DNA from: Amycolatopsis pittospori | GTDB taxonomy: Bacteria; Actinomycetota; Actinomycetes; Mycobacteriales; Pseudonocardiaceae | Assembly: GCF_013870525.1 (NCBI RefSeq) | Contig: NZ_JACBXD010000006.1 | Span: 92,516-156,515, forward strand | Direction: 5' to 3' | DNA length: 64,000 bases | Shown here: in pieces, positions 48,588 through 56,882 of the stretch | Numbering within the stretch: position 1 is the first letter of the stretch | How the letters are laid out: every line of letters begins with the position of its first letter | Notes under the pieces: model-generated | Database searches by the model: none | The model's input: only the letters and a program-made list of their open reading frames with translations | What the model was told of the DNA's origin: nothing | Position numbers and translations under genes: made by a program

Positions 48588-49355
48588 ATGCGGGATTTCT
48601 TCAAAGGTTTCCGGATGTTCGGGCAAGGCCTGGGCATCCTGCTGCGGTCGCCGAAGCTGCTGCTGATCGGGGCGCTGCCCGCGGTGCTGACCACCCTGCT
48701 GTTGCTCGGCGGTGTGGTCGCGCTCGCGTTCTGGGTCGATGACCTGTCCGCGCTGATCACCCCGTTCGCGGACGACTGGGAGACGGGCCTGCGGACGGCG
48801 GTGCGCGTGGCGGCCGGGGTCGCGGTGTTCGCGGTGGCCCTGACGATCGCCATGATCGGGTTCACGGCGATCACCCTCGCCGTCGGCGGACCGTTCTACG
48901 AGCACATCGCGGAGAAGGTCGAGGACGACCTCGGCGGTGTTCCCGGCGCGGTCGACCTGTCGGGCTGGCGGTTGCTGGTGATGGGGCTGCGGGACGGTCT
49001 GCTCCTGGTCCTGCGTTCGCTGATGTTCACGATCCCGCTCCTGATCGCGGGGTTCGTCCCGGTGGTGGGGCAGACCGTCGTGCCGGTGCTGCTGGCGCTG
49101 GTCACGGCGTGGTTCCTGGCGCTGGAACTGATCGCCGTGCCGTTCTACCGGCGTGGCATGGACTTGAAGCAGCGTCGGCGGCTGCTGCGCAACCATCGCG
49201 CTTTCGCCCTCGGACTGGGCCTTCCGGTGTCACTGCTGTGCCTGATCCCGTTCGCCGCGCTGATCGTGATGCCGGTCGGGTTCGTCGGCGGTGTCCTGGT
49301 CGCCAGGGAGGTCCTCGCGCAAGACGCGGTCGATCAGCCGATCCGAGTCGCCTGA
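48588..49355 (+). CDS. EI24/CysZ-like membrane protein
   Basis: A 255-residue membrane protein 9 bases after the LAL gene. It has the CysZ/EI24 pattern: an N-terminal GFRMFGQGLGILLRSPKLLL, four to six hydrophobic spans, a central GGPFYEHIAEKVEDDL, and the C-terminal YRRGMDLKQRRRLLRNHRAFALGLG loop. CysZ proteins are sulfate permeases; most actinobacterial EI24-domain proteins remain uncharacterised. A TAGAAA element overlaps the previous stop and ends 6 bases before the ATG, so a separate leaderless promoter is possible. Confidence 0.82.
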   Translation: MRDFFKGFRMFGQGLGILLRSPKLLLIGALPAVLTTLLLLGGVVALAFWVDDLSALITPFADDWETGLRTAVRVAAGVAVFAVALTIAMIGFTAITLAVGGPFYEHIAEKVEDDLGGVPGAVDLSGWRLLVMGLRDGLLLVLRSLMFTIPLLIAGFVPVVGQTVVPVLLALVTAWFLALELIAVPFYRRGMDLKQRRRLLRNHRAFALGLGLPVSLLCLIPFAALIVMPVGFVGGVLVAREVLAQDAVDQPIRVA

Positions 49356-49465
49356 GCCGGTTGACCGGCTGTGCAGGGTTCGTGTCCCGGTGTGTACTCA
49401 AGGCTGGTCTTGGCGCGCCTCACCGACGAAGATGACCACGTCGGTGACGAGAGGGAGCGCACGGC

Positions 49466-49945
49466 ATGGTCAAGGTGCACGGCAAGGCGGAGGCCGAGCG
49501 GATCCGCGACGAGCTGCGGGAGCAGCGGCGGCCGTCCGGGCCCGTCGGCAAGGCCGAAGAGGTCGAGAAGCCGTCGGGTGAGGGTGCGGCGGCCATCGTC
49601 GCCGACGGTGCGGACCGCATCGAGCTCGACTACACCGAGATCGCGGAGGCCCTGAAGGCGCTGGACGAACGTCAGCGTGTGCTGGAGGCGCATCTGGCCG
49701 ACGCCCGCGAGCTGGGGGCGCCACTGGCCGACGGCAAGGGCCCCGTCTCCGTCCCGATGCGCCGGTCGTTCGCCCGGCGGGGCGGGGCGGAGGAAGGCGG
49801 GGTGCAGGTCGCGCTCGAGTCCTACCTGGCCGAACTCGCCGCGTTCCGTGCCGCGATCGGGCTGGTCGCCGAGCAGCACGGCCGCACCGACGAGGCCGCC
49901 GCCTCCACCGTCGACGCCGTGGCGAGGGGGAACGATGAGCGGTGA
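49466..49945 (+). CDS. PE-like/hypothetical protein of the type VII satellite
   Basis: A 159-residue protein. The first 50 residues are polar and charged (RIRDELREQRRPSG). Two long helices follow, about residues 54-82 (LDYTEIAEALKALDERQRVLEAHL) and 112-152 (VALESYLAELAAFRAAIGLVAEQHG, TDEAAASTVDAV). A helical hairpin directly upstream of a PPE-like gene, overlapping it by 11 bases, is the normal position of a PE protein. However, no Pro-Glu motif is present, so PE-like is inference from arrangement. It opens a five-gene rightward operon. Confidence 0.6.
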   Translation: MVKVHGKAEAERIRDELREQRRPSGPVGKAEEVEKPSGEGAAAIVADGADRIELDYTEIAEALKALDERQRVLEAHLADARELGAPLADGKGPVSVPMRRSFARRGGAEEGGVQVALESYLAELAAFRAAIGLVAEQHGRTDEAAASTVDAVARGNDER

Positions 49946-51119
49946 GTACTACACCGACAAGCATCCGCTGAGCGCCCGGGCGCGGGCCAAGCAGCGGAAG
50001 GTGATCCGCCGTCGCAAGGCCAACCTGAAGGAAGGCGCGCTCGGGAAGATCAACTGGGAGTGCTACGAGCACCGCCAGCTGTGGGACATGATCAAATCCG
50101 CGCAGCCGCCGAAACTGGGGGAGCAGGCGCATCGCTGGGGCGAGCTGGCCAAGGGCGTCGACACGGCGACCGCGGAGGTCCGCGCGATCGTGCAGAAGCT
50201 GCTGCTGTCCTGGCACGGCCCGTCGTCGGCGCAGGCCGCCGAGTCCGCGCATCGCCTCACCACCTGGGCCAGTGAAGCCGCACAGACCTCCCGGCACATC
50301 GGCGACGGCCTCGACGCCTACACCTCGGCGATCACCGAAGCCCGGCGCAAGATGCCGGAGCCGGTGCACTACACCGCCGAGCGCTGGTTCCAGCAGGGAT
50401 ACGCGGTGAAGGCGCTCGACGGCCCCAACGGGGCGTACATGATGGACGACCTCCTCGACGACAAGCTCCCGACCAAACGGGAGGCGGACCGCGCCAAGGC
50501 CGAAGCCGTCCGGGTGATGGACCAGTACGAAGAGGCCAGCCAAGGCGTCCGCCACGGGCTGCCGCCGATGTTCGAAGCCGCCCCGAAGGCGGCCGAAATC
50601 CAGGCACCGCCCGCGTTGCCGCCGGTCGCGCCGCCCGTCACACCCGTACCGCCTCGTCCGGTGCCGTCGCCGGTACCGCCCCGGCCGGTCCCCGTGCCGT
50701 CGCCGGGTGACTCCGGATCGGACGTCGAGAGTCCCGACGACAGTACGTACGCGGCCTCGTCCGGAGTCGTGGATCTTCCGTCCGGAGGCACGACCGGTAT
50801 CGGCGGGCCGGGGCAAGGCTCGGGATACGGCCCCGGCGCGTCCGTACCCGGTGGCGGTCTCTCCGTCGAAGACGCCGCCAGGAGCGGACGCGCCGCCGGC
50901 GGAGGGTTCGTGGGTGGTGCCGGCAGTCCGGTCTCGGGCGGTGTCGGCCAGGGCACCGCGGGCGTCCGGGGAGGCACCGGGGGAGCCGGATTCGGCATGT
51001 ACCCGCCGATGTCCGGCTCGCAGCGCGAAGAGGACAAGGAACACCGCGACCGCTACGGCAGCGGATTCGACCTCCTCGACGATCTTCCGCCCGCCTATCC
51101 GCCGGTGTTCGGCGAATGA
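49935..51119 (+). CDS. PPE-like type VII secretion substrate with Pro/Gly-rich tail
   Basis: A 394-residue protein, ATG at 49935 after GAGGGGG. Residues about 30-190 form a long-helix PPE-like domain: INWECYEHRQLWDMI, RWGELAKGVDTATAEVRAIV and the W-x-G turn in LLSWHGPSSAQAAES. A Pro-rich linker (PPRPVPSPVPPRPVPVPSPG, about residue 235) and a Gly-rich disordered tail follow, ending in an acidic/aromatic patch (GFDLLDDLPPAYPPVFGE). Similar long PPE-like proteins are common in Amycolatopsis. It would be secreted with its helical partner. The next gene starts by ATGA overlap. Confidence 0.75.
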   Translation: MSGEYYTDKHPLSARARAKQRKVIRRRKANLKEGALGKINWECYEHRQLWDMIKSAQPPKLGEQAHRWGELAKGVDTATAEVRAIVQKLLLSWHGPSSAQAAESAHRLTTWASEAAQTSRHIGDGLDAYTSAITEARRKMPEPVHYTAERWFQQGYAVKALDGPNGAYMMDDLLDDKLPTKREADRAKAEAVRVMDQYEEASQGVRHGLPPMFEAAPKAAEIQAPPALPPVAPPVTPVPPRPVPSPVPPRPVPVPSPGDSGSDVESPDDSTYAASSGVVDLPSGGTTGIGGPGQGSGYGPGASVPGGGLSVEDAARSGRAAGGGFVGGAGSPVSGGVGQGTAGVRGGTGGAGFGMYPPMSGSQREEDKEHRDRYGSGFDLLDDLPPAYPPVFGE

Positions 51120-51415
51120 GCGGCTACCGCGCCGAACCGGAGCAACTGCGGGTACTCGCGCGGCGGCTCGAAGACGTCGCGGGCGATTTGATCGACGCCG
51201 CCCGGGTGACCGACGGCTTCGCCACGCTCGATCTGGGATCGCCGGGAATCGCGACGGCACTCGACGGGCTGATCCGTCCTTGGACGGATTCCATCGTCGC
51301 CACACACGACGAAGTCGCCTCCGCCGCGGCCGGGATCTTCACCGCGGCGAAGTCGTACGAGAGCACCGACGACGACGCTGTTCGGACGCTGAAGCGTGCG
51401 GACGGAGGCTCGTGA
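51116..51415 (+). CDS. EspC-like/WXG100-like protein
   Basis: A 99-residue helical protein starting by ATGA overlap. Pattern: YRAEPEQLRVLARRLEDVAGDLIDAA, a central F-A-T-L-D-L-G turn, then TDSIVATHDEVASAAAGIFTAAKSYESTDDDAV. The late Y-E-S-T-D-D-D matches the Y-x-x-x-D/E secretion-signal form, and the whole fits the ESX-1 EspC-like (DUF2580) group. It is probably a small type VII substrate or chaperone-like partner of the adjacent proteins. Confidence 0.78.
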   Translation: MSGYRAEPEQLRVLARRLEDVAGDLIDAARVTDGFATLDLGSPGIATALDGLIRPWTDSIVATHDEVASAAAGIFTAAKSYESTDDDAVRTLKRADGGS

Positions 51416-52149
51416 TGCCCGAGTTCAGAGGGCTCGGCTTCAACCCGGTTCCGGGTGACGCGAACGCCGTCGAAGACGTCGTCCGCCGGTGTTCGTTCGC
51501 GGCCGCGAAACTCGACGCGGCGGCGGACGCCAGGGTCGAAGTGCCGCCCGAATGGGAGGGTGACGCCGCCGGAACCGTCGCCGCCCGCGCCGCCGCGGCG
51601 AGGACGGCGCTCGAACCCGCGCCGGCCGTGCTGCGTGCCACGGCGGAGATCCTCTCCGGGTGGGCGGGCACCCTCGTCGCCGGAGTGCGACGGGCGGAGC
51701 AGCTCGACCGGCGCGCCGTGACCCTGCGGCGCGCGGTCCTCGACGCCACGGACGCCGTCGAGATCGCGGAGACGGCCGTGCAGTTCGCCACCGGCGCGTC
51801 GGCGTCCACCGCAGAAGCCGATCTCGCGACGGCGAAGGCACGCCACGAGGAAGTGAAGCGCGAGCTCGACGCTGTCCTGGAGCAGGCTCGCGCGCTGGAG
51901 ACAGGTCACCGGGCCGAAGCGTCGCGCGTCGAGGACAGGCTGAGGGCGCTGGGCGAACCCAGCGCTGCCATGGGCAAAGCGCCGGACGGGGTCGCGCAGT
52001 TCGGGGAAGTCACCCAAGGGATGGACCGATTTTCCCTGCTGGGCAAGGAACTCGCCGCGTCCCTGGCCCGCGCACCCGGGCCCGCGGTCACGCCGTCGTC
52101 CGGTGCGGTCGGCGCCTTCGCCGCGGCCGTCTCCCTGGGTGGCCGGTGA
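51415..52149 (+). CDS. Helical type VII-associated protein
   Basis: A 244-residue protein by TGATG overlap. The N-terminal 90 residues resemble a WXG-fold four-helix start (GFNPVPGDANAVEDVVRRCS, P-E-W-E-G-D-A-A-G-T with the W-x-G-x-A turn). A long coiled-coil region follows at about residues 120-200 (STAEADLATAKARHEEVKRE, RAEASRVEDRLRALG). No toxin domain is visible at the C-terminus, which ends in an Ala/Gly/Ser-rich stretch. It is probably a secreted or structural partner of the neighbouring EspC/PPE-like proteins. Confidence 0.65.
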   Translation: MPEFRGLGFNPVPGDANAVEDVVRRCSFAAAKLDAAADARVEVPPEWEGDAAGTVAARAAAARTALEPAPAVLRATAEILSGWAGTLVAGVRRAEQLDRRAVTLRRAVLDATDAVEIAETAVQFATGASASTAEADLATAKARHEEVKRELDAVLEQARALETGHRAEASRVEDRLRALGEPSAAMGKAPDGVAQFGEVTQGMDRFSLLGKELAASLARAPGPAVTPSSGAVGAFAAAVSLGGR

Positions 52150-52691
52150 AACTCACCGCGGTTCCGGGAATCACCCCGGTCTCCTTGGCCTCGGTCGAAC
52201 GGACGACGGCCGAGCTGCACACGCTGCTGATCCGGCTCCGTGGTCCGGACGCCGAACGCGATCTGGGGCTGGAGACGGCCGCGATCCAGGCCGCCGAACG
52301 TGCGCACGAGCACCGCGCGGGCCTGCTGGCGGTCGTCGAACACCGGGACGCCGACCCGGCGTTGCTGCTCGCCGGATCCGTACCGGTCGAGCGGCCGCTC
52401 GGTGTCGAGGCGGCCGCCGAGCTGAGCTGGTTCGCCGCCGACACCACGCCGGGGATCCGCGAGGTCAGCACGGCGACGACCGCGCTCGGCTACCCGGTGG
52501 TGATCGTCGAACGGATCGCCGTCGACGGGCCGGGCGCGCAGCTTCAGGCCGTCGTCCTCGACCCGGAACGGCCGCGGGTCGCGGTGTTCACCCTGCATTC
52601 GCCCGGTGGCCGGGGCTGGCTGGACGTCGCCGCGCTCGCGGGCGCGCTCGTCGCGGGAGTGGATCTCAGTGAGCCAGCGCGCGTTCCCTGA
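52146..52691 (+). CDS. Hypothetical protein, last gene of the PPE-like operon
   Basis: A 181-residue protein from GTG overlapping the previous stop. It reads as an alpha/beta soluble protein (ELHTLLIRLRGPDAERDLGL, LLAVVEHRDADPALLLAGSV, GYPVVIVERIA, LQAVVLDPERPRVAVFTLHS). It has no signal peptide, membrane span or recognised motif. Position at the end of a secretion-satellite operon suggests a cytosolic chaperone or immunity-type role, comparable to EspG/immunity proteins; this is weak inference. It overlaps the convergent AraC gene by 26 bases. Confidence 0.55.
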   Translation: MKLTAVPGITPVSLASVERTTAELHTLLIRLRGPDAERDLGLETAAIQAAERAHEHRAGLLAVVEHRDADPALLLAGSVPVERPLGVEAAAELSWFAADTTPGIREVSTATTALGYPVVIVERIAVDGPGAQLQAVVLDPERPRVAVFTLHSPGGRGWLDVAALAGALVAGVDLSEPARVP

Positions 52692-53475
52692 ACTCACGCG
52701 GCGTCTCCCCGACGGCCTTCCGGAACGTGCGCGAGAAGTGGGCCGCGCTGGTGAAACCGCAGTCCCTGGCGATCTCGGCGATCCCGCGCGCGGCCTTCGC
52801 CGGATCCGCCAACAGGGTTTTCGCCCGCTCGACCCGCAATCCCTTGATCCGCTCGGAAATGCCCTGGCCGTCATCGAACAGCTGGTAGAGCCGTCGCCGC
52901 GAGATGTACAGGGCTTCGGCCACCTGATCGGCGCCCAGCGAGGGATCGGCGAGATGTTCGCGCATGTACCGGACGGCCTCGCGACGGCGGGTCGCGAGTG
53001 CGTCGGCGCGGTCGAGTTCGGCCCGCAGCACGCTGCGCAGCACCAGTTCCGAGAGTCCTCGCAGGTGATGGGCGAGGCCGTGCGGATCGAGCGACGGGCT
53101 GACCGCGAGGACGTGCGCGATCGCGCTGGAGAACAACGCGCGCAGTGGCGCGTCGACGTCGACGGGGCGGAACATCAGCGGCCGCAACTCGGTGAAGGAC
53201 AAGGAGAGTTCCGCCGCCGGAAGCGTCAGCATGACGACGCCGCGCCTGCCCGGAGCCTCACCGTCGTGCCCGCCGACCGGCAGGACATGCAGGACACAGC
53301 CCGCGAAACCGAGTTTCGCGCCCTCCTCCGCGACCGCCCGCGGCACCGTGCAGCGCAGGAGGAGCTGGATGCCGTCCGGACCGGACTTCCGGTCTCCGAG
53401 GATGGCCGCGCGGGCGGCCGCGGCGCCGGAGGCACGGACGATGAGCTGTCCGGTCGCGACTTCGGGTTCGGTCAT
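52666..53475 (-). CDS. AraC-family regulator
   Basis: A 269-residue protein, ATG at 53475. The N-terminal half is a cupin-like ligand region (GIQLLLRCTVPRAVAEEGAK, CVLHVLPVGGHDG, VVMLTLPAAELSLSF). The C-terminal double helix-turn-helix is clear: REHLADPSLGADQVAEALYI, SRRRLYQLFDDGQGISERIK, and IAEIARDCGFTSAAHFSRTF followed by FRKAVGETPREFR. The layout fits ActR/NphR-type AraC regulators. It sits between two rightward secretion-related genes and points against both, so it is either their regulator or an insertion into the cluster. Confidence 0.9.
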   Translation of the reverse strand: MTEPEVATGQLIVRASGAAAARAAILGDRKSGPDGIQLLLRCTVPRAVAEEGAKLGFAGCVLHVLPVGGHDGEAPGRRGVVMLTLPAAELSLSFTELRPLMFRPVDVDAPLRALFSSAIAHVLAVSPSLDPHGLAHHLRGLSELVLRSVLRAELDRADALATRRREAVRYMREHLADPSLGADQVAEALYISRRRLYQLFDDGQGISERIKGLRVERAKTLLADPAKAARGIAEIARDCGFTSAAHFSRTFRKAVGETPREFRERALAH

Positions 53476-53571
53476 GGGCACCGTTCGCGGATTCGTCGGG
53501 ATCTGGAGTTCATCTTCACCGTTCGATCGGTATCGTGCCCGCCGGGGCCACGACCTAGGGGAGGAAGGGCC

Positions 53572-54342
53572 ATGGCGCGGCGTTCGGGGAGTTCGGCGGG
53601 CATCGTCCTGTCACATCTGGAATTCGACCTCCTGTGGGCGGACCTCGGGAACGGTGAGCTGCCTTATCCGCTCGAAGTGGCTTCGCACGGCGAAACCATG
53701 GACGAACGGGACGAACTGGGCGAGCGTGTCTTCGCGGACCTGGCCGAGGCCGGATTCACCAGCGGCGAGGACATCGATCCCGCCGTCGAGGACCTGTTCG
53801 TCCTTTTGGGCTCACCCGCGCTGTCGGTGGACGCGCTGGTGCTCGGCGAACAGCCGTGGCGGATGCTCGCCGCGGTCCGGGGCGCCCACGGCGTGCTGGC
53901 CGTCCTCGACGAGAAGGACCTGGTCCTCGAACCGTTGCGTGCGGCTGATCTGGTCGTCACCGTCGGCCGGATGCTCGGCGACGGCGTGCCCGGACCGGGT
54001 GACCAGATCCGCTTGCCGCGGGCCGCTTTCTCGGCGGCTATGGCCGGCTTCGCAAGGGCCGGCTACGACGGTTTCGAGCGCGCACTGGCCGAAGCCGGCA
54101 TCACCGGGCGAACCGTGCGGCCGTTGGCGACGATGGTGACGTCGGCCCGCTACGGCGCCGGCCAGCTCGCGGTGAACGGCGTGCGCGGCCGGACCCCGGT
54201 ACTCAGCTGGTTCGACACCGAGGCCGGCCGCTACGCCGTCACCCACGAGAACGTCGGCGGCGAGCCGTGGGTGATGGTCACCCCGGCCGACGCCGGATGG
54301 CTCGCCGAGCGGCTCAAACCGATGATCGACGACGTCACCTGA
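53572..54342 (+). CDS. EspG-family type VII chaperone
   Basis: A 256-residue protein, ATG at 53572 after GGGGAGGAAGG. It follows the EspG pattern: an N-terminal VLSHLEFDLLWADLGNGELPYPLEV (start of the first half-domain), AVRGAHGVLAVLDEKDLVLEPL, then RPLATMVTSARYGAGQLAVN and TPVLSWFDTEAGRYAVTHEN in the second half. EspG proteins bind PE-PPE pairs in the cytosol and guide them to the secretion pore. Its presence beside a PE/PPE-like pair supports the identity of that pair. It abuts the convergent YbaB-like gene with no space. Confidence 0.83.
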   Translation: MARRSGSSAGIVLSHLEFDLLWADLGNGELPYPLEVASHGETMDERDELGERVFADLAEAGFTSGEDIDPAVEDLFVLLGSPALSVDALVLGEQPWRMLAAVRGAHGVLAVLDEKDLVLEPLRAADLVVTVGRMLGDGVPGPGDQIRLPRAAFSAAMAGFARAGYDGFERALAEAGITGRTVRPLATMVTSARYGAGQLAVNGVRGRTPVLSWFDTEAGRYAVTHENVGGEPWVMVTPADAGWLAERLKPMIDDVT

Positions 54343-54648
54343 TCAGGAACGCCAGGCGGGTAAGGCGAAATCGTCGGCGATACCGTCCACAACGGACTCG
54401 CCGGCGTCGAGCGCGAGGACGGTGGCCGCCGCGGCCAGCCGGAGCACGAGCGCGGAAAGGTCGCTCGCGCGCGAGGTGAGCGCGGCCCGGTCGAACCGCA
54501 GCCCCACCGGCTTCCCGTACAGATCGACCGTCACGGTGACGCCGTCGCTACTGGCCTCACCGGTGACAGCGGCCAGCCGACCGCGGTAGTCGGTGTCCGG
54601 GGCCTCGGCGTCTTCCAGCAGTTGCTCGACACCGCGCTCGTCGATCAC
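54343..54648 (-). CDS. YbaB/EbfC-like small protein
   Basis: A 101-residue protein from GTG at 54648 with GGAGGG upstream. Helix-strand-helix pattern: RGVEQLLEDAEAPDTDYRGR, VTGEASSDGVTVTVDLYGKPVGLRFD, then ALTSRASDLSALVLRLAAAAT. YbaB/EbfC-like proteins are frequent in actinobacterial type VII satellites and may bind DNA or act as chaperones. It is the last gene of a four-gene leftward operon with a second YbaB-like protein and two wall hydrolases. Confidence 0.7.
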   Translation of the reverse strand: MIDERGVEQLLEDAEAPDTDYRGRLAAVTGEASSDGVTVTVDLYGKPVGLRFDRAALTSRASDLSALVLRLAAAATVLALDAGESVVDGIADDFALPAWRS

Positions 54649-54911
54649 TGCACCCTCCAAGTGTCCGGGGTCGTCTCCTCGACCGCTTCGGCCAGCTCCG
54701 CGCTCGTCCCGAGCCCCAACGAGTCCGCGTCGTCCAGGTCGAGCCGGCGGCTCGCCTGAGCGGCCGCCCGGTCGACGAGACCGAGGATCCGCCTGGAGAG
54801 TTCCTCCGGGCCGAGCCGCAGCGCGGACTCCTCGATCCGCAGATCCCGCAGCGCACCACCGGCTTCGACCTCGACCGTGAGCACGCGGTCGCGTGCTTTC
54901 CCGGTACTCAC
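54645..54911 (-). CDS. YbaB-like small protein
   Basis: An 88-residue protein by ATGA overlap after the CHAP gene and GTGA overlap into the next. It has a strand pair (DRVLTVEVEAGGALRDLRIE) and a helix (LGPEELSRRILGLVDRAAAQ) in the YbaB order, without the long N-terminal helix. Together with the next gene it forms a pair of YbaB-like partners. Function unknown; context is type VII secretion. Confidence 0.62.
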   Translation of the reverse strand: MSTGKARDRVLTVEVEAGGALRDLRIEESALRLGPEELSRRILGLVDRAAAQASRRLDLDDADSLGLGTSAELAEAVEETTPDTWRVQ

Positions 54912-55951
54912 GGGCGCACCCCGCCGTAGAAGGTGGAGCTGGACAGCGTATGCGTGTTGCGGCGCACGGAGTCGCCCGAGTTGCCCTCGATCATCGTCAC
55001 CTTGTTGCCTTCCACCTTCTCCACGATCCCGATGTGGGTGCTCGTCGACGGGCTCTGCGGCCCGGTCCCGAACAGCAGGACGTCACCGGGTTTGGCCTGT
55101 TTCAACGAGTTCTTGCCGTACGCCTTGTCGTGCTGCTGCCCCCAGCGGTAGACGTCGCCGGTGAAGGGCAGGATCGGGATCTTGACCCCGGCCTTGCGCC
55201 ACATCGCGGTGGCGAACGAGGCACACCACGGCGCCGTCGGGCCGTACGGGTTCCGGTTGCTGCCGGGCGGGTTCTCGCGGGTCCCGAGTTCCTTGCGTGC
55301 CGCGGAGACGACCTTCTGACCGCGGGAGGTCGCCTTGCTCGGGCTCGTCCCACCCGGCTTGCCGTGACCGGAACCGTCGGGCTTGTCGGCGACCTTCCGG
55401 TCGGCGACGCCGTCGTGACGGAGTTCCTTGCGCAGGGCTCGAAGCCGTTTCGCGGCGTCGCCGAGTTCGTCGTTGACCTTCCGCAAGGTCGCGGCCGACT
55501 GCTTGGTGTAGCGCGGCGCGAGATCGGCGGCCGCGGCGATCGCGGTGGCCATCGCGGCCCGCGAGCCCACCCCGGCGGCGTCGTCGAGGAGCTTCTTGGC
55601 CTTGCCGATGTACTCGTCGGCGAGCCGCTGGACGGCGGTGTGCCCGCTGTCCACAGTGGACGTGACCCGGGCGACGACCCGCTCGGCGTCGGTGCTCGCG
55701 TCGGCGGTGGTCCGGATGTCCTTGCGCAGCCGCATGGTCGTGCGCTCGAACTCGTCGGACGCCTTGCCGTCCCAATGGCTCAGGACGACGTCGGTCTCCT
55801 TCTTGTGCAGGTCGTGCTGGTCGTGCAGGGTTTTCGAGACCTGGTGCAGGGCGAACTGGACGCGGGCGGCGTCCTCGGCCTTGCCCGCGAGCTTGTTGCG
55901 GTGCGCCAGGATGTCCGCGGCGAAGTGCCGGGCGGTGGCCAGGGTGTCCAT
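54908..55951 (-). CDS. CHAP-domain peptidoglycan hydrolase with N-terminal WXG-like helical domain
   Basis: A 347-residue protein, ATG at 55951. Residues about 1-165 are all-helical, with a W-x-G turn (VVLSHWDGKASDEFERTTMR) and long helices like LXG/WXG domains. That suggests export by a type VII system rather than Sec, as no signal peptide is seen. After a Gly/Lys/Ser linker (KPDGSGHGKPGGTSPSK) comes a CHAP amidase/endopeptidase: TAPWCASFATAMWRKAGV (catalytic Cys), KPGDVLLFGTG, then STHIGIVEKVEGNKVTMIEG (catalytic His and its partner). It would cut peptidoglycan near the secretion site. Confidence 0.85.
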   Translation of the reverse strand: MDTLATARHFAADILAHRNKLAGKAEDAARVQFALHQVSKTLHDQHDLHKKETDVVLSHWDGKASDEFERTTMRLRKDIRTTADASTDAERVVARVTSTVDSGHTAVQRLADEYIGKAKKLLDDAAGVGSRAAMATAIAAAADLAPRYTKQSAATLRKVNDELGDAAKRLRALRKELRHDGVADRKVADKPDGSGHGKPGGTSPSKATSRGQKVVSAARKELGTRENPPGSNRNPYGPTAPWCASFATAMWRKAGVKIPILPFTGDVYRWGQQHDKAYGKNSLKQAKPGDVLLFGTGPQSPSTSTHIGIVEKVEGNKVTMIEGNSGDSVRRNTHTLSSSTFYGGVRP

Positions 55952-55968
55952 CGAAGTCTCCAACGCTG

Positions 55969-56685
55969 TCAGGCGAGCTGGTTCAGGCGTGCGGCGGCCG
56001 AGGCGTCGCGGTCGTGGTAGGCCTTCCCGGCCTTGGCGGCGGCGTCCGCGAGCCTGTCGGCGGACGTACCGACCGCCTTGACCTGGCTTTGGAGAGCTGC
56101 GCCGAAGTCGCCGAGCGCGTCGGCGAACCCGGACTCCTTGCCGATCTTGCCGAAGCTGTCGTCGGCGATCGACCGGACGTCCTTGACCTGGTTCGCCGAA
56201 GCGGAGGTGAGGGCGTCGCCGACCCGCCGGGTGCGTCGCACGAAGCCGTTCAGGATCTGCCCGTCGACCCGGATCTGCCCGAGGCCGCCGCCTGAAGGGT
56301 TTTTGCCGGGGTGTTTCCGCACGGCCTCGGCCGCCTTGCGCGCGGCGGGCAGGTGACGTTCGTAGGCGCCGTTGGTGTAGGTCGACCACGGCGTCCAAGA
56401 CTTGCCGTCGCCGGAGATCTTGTTGGCGGCCTTGGCGTTCGTGGCGGCGTCGAACAGTTCGGCGTTCGAGTCGAGGCCGAACTGCCTGCGCCGTTCCGGC
56501 CCCATCGCGCCCAGCATGTTGATCTGCCAGAGCCCGTAGGAGTTGTCGGGCGGGGTGGCGTTGTGGGCCCGGGTGTTCCCGCCGGACTCGGCGAGCGCGA
56601 CCGCCACCGCCGTGGTCAGCCCGTCGCCGCGAAAGCCGGCGTCGTAGGCGTGCCGGGCGATCTGTTCCGGGGTCAGCTTGGTCAT
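55969..56685 (-). CDS. Lytic transglycosylase-like protein, probable type VII substrate
   Basis: A 238-residue protein, ATG at 56685, first gene of the leftward operon. Residues about 1-100 are an SLT/lysozyme-like domain: AVALAESGGNTRAHNA (catalytic Glu), NSYGLWQINM, then SWTPWSTYTNGAYERHL. The C-terminal 110 residues are helical (ALTSASANQVKDVRSIADDS, AALQSQVKAVGTSADRLADA) and resemble a WXG-like helical domain, here at the C-terminus. No Sec signal is present. With the CHAP protein, it supplies glycan-strand and peptide cutting in one operon. Confidence 0.85.
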   Translation of the reverse strand: MTKLTPEQIARHAYDAGFRGDGLTTAVAVALAESGGNTRAHNATPPDNSYGLWQINMLGAMGPERRRQFGLDSNAELFDAATNAKAANKISGDGKSWTPWSTYTNGAYERHLPAARKAAEAVRKHPGKNPSGGGLGQIRVDGQILNGFVRRTRRVGDALTSASANQVKDVRSIADDSFGKIGKESGFADALGDFGAALQSQVKAVGTSADRLADAAAKAGKAYHDRDASAAARLNQLA

Positions 56686-56805
56686 GGAACGAGCTTGACC
56701 GCCTGTGCACGCCGGAGGGAACCGGCGTTGCACGCGTGGACACGTGCGTTGCACAGGCGGTCAGGACACGGCGGTGGCGCCGGTTCGCGATGGCCACAAC
56801 GGAAC

Positions 56806-56858
56806 GTTGCGAAAGCCACTTTCGCAACCTTCACCGTTGCGAAAGTGGCTTTCGCAAC
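56806..56858. repeat. Dispersed palindrome, family A
   Basis: Same 23-base arms as at 27726-27778, here around the loop CTTCACC. It lies just after the stop of the leftward sugar-active gene (56883) and 121 bases upstream of the lytic-enzyme operon start. Confidence 0.9.
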
Positions 56859-56882
56859 CGCGGCCCCACGGGCCGAGCAGTA

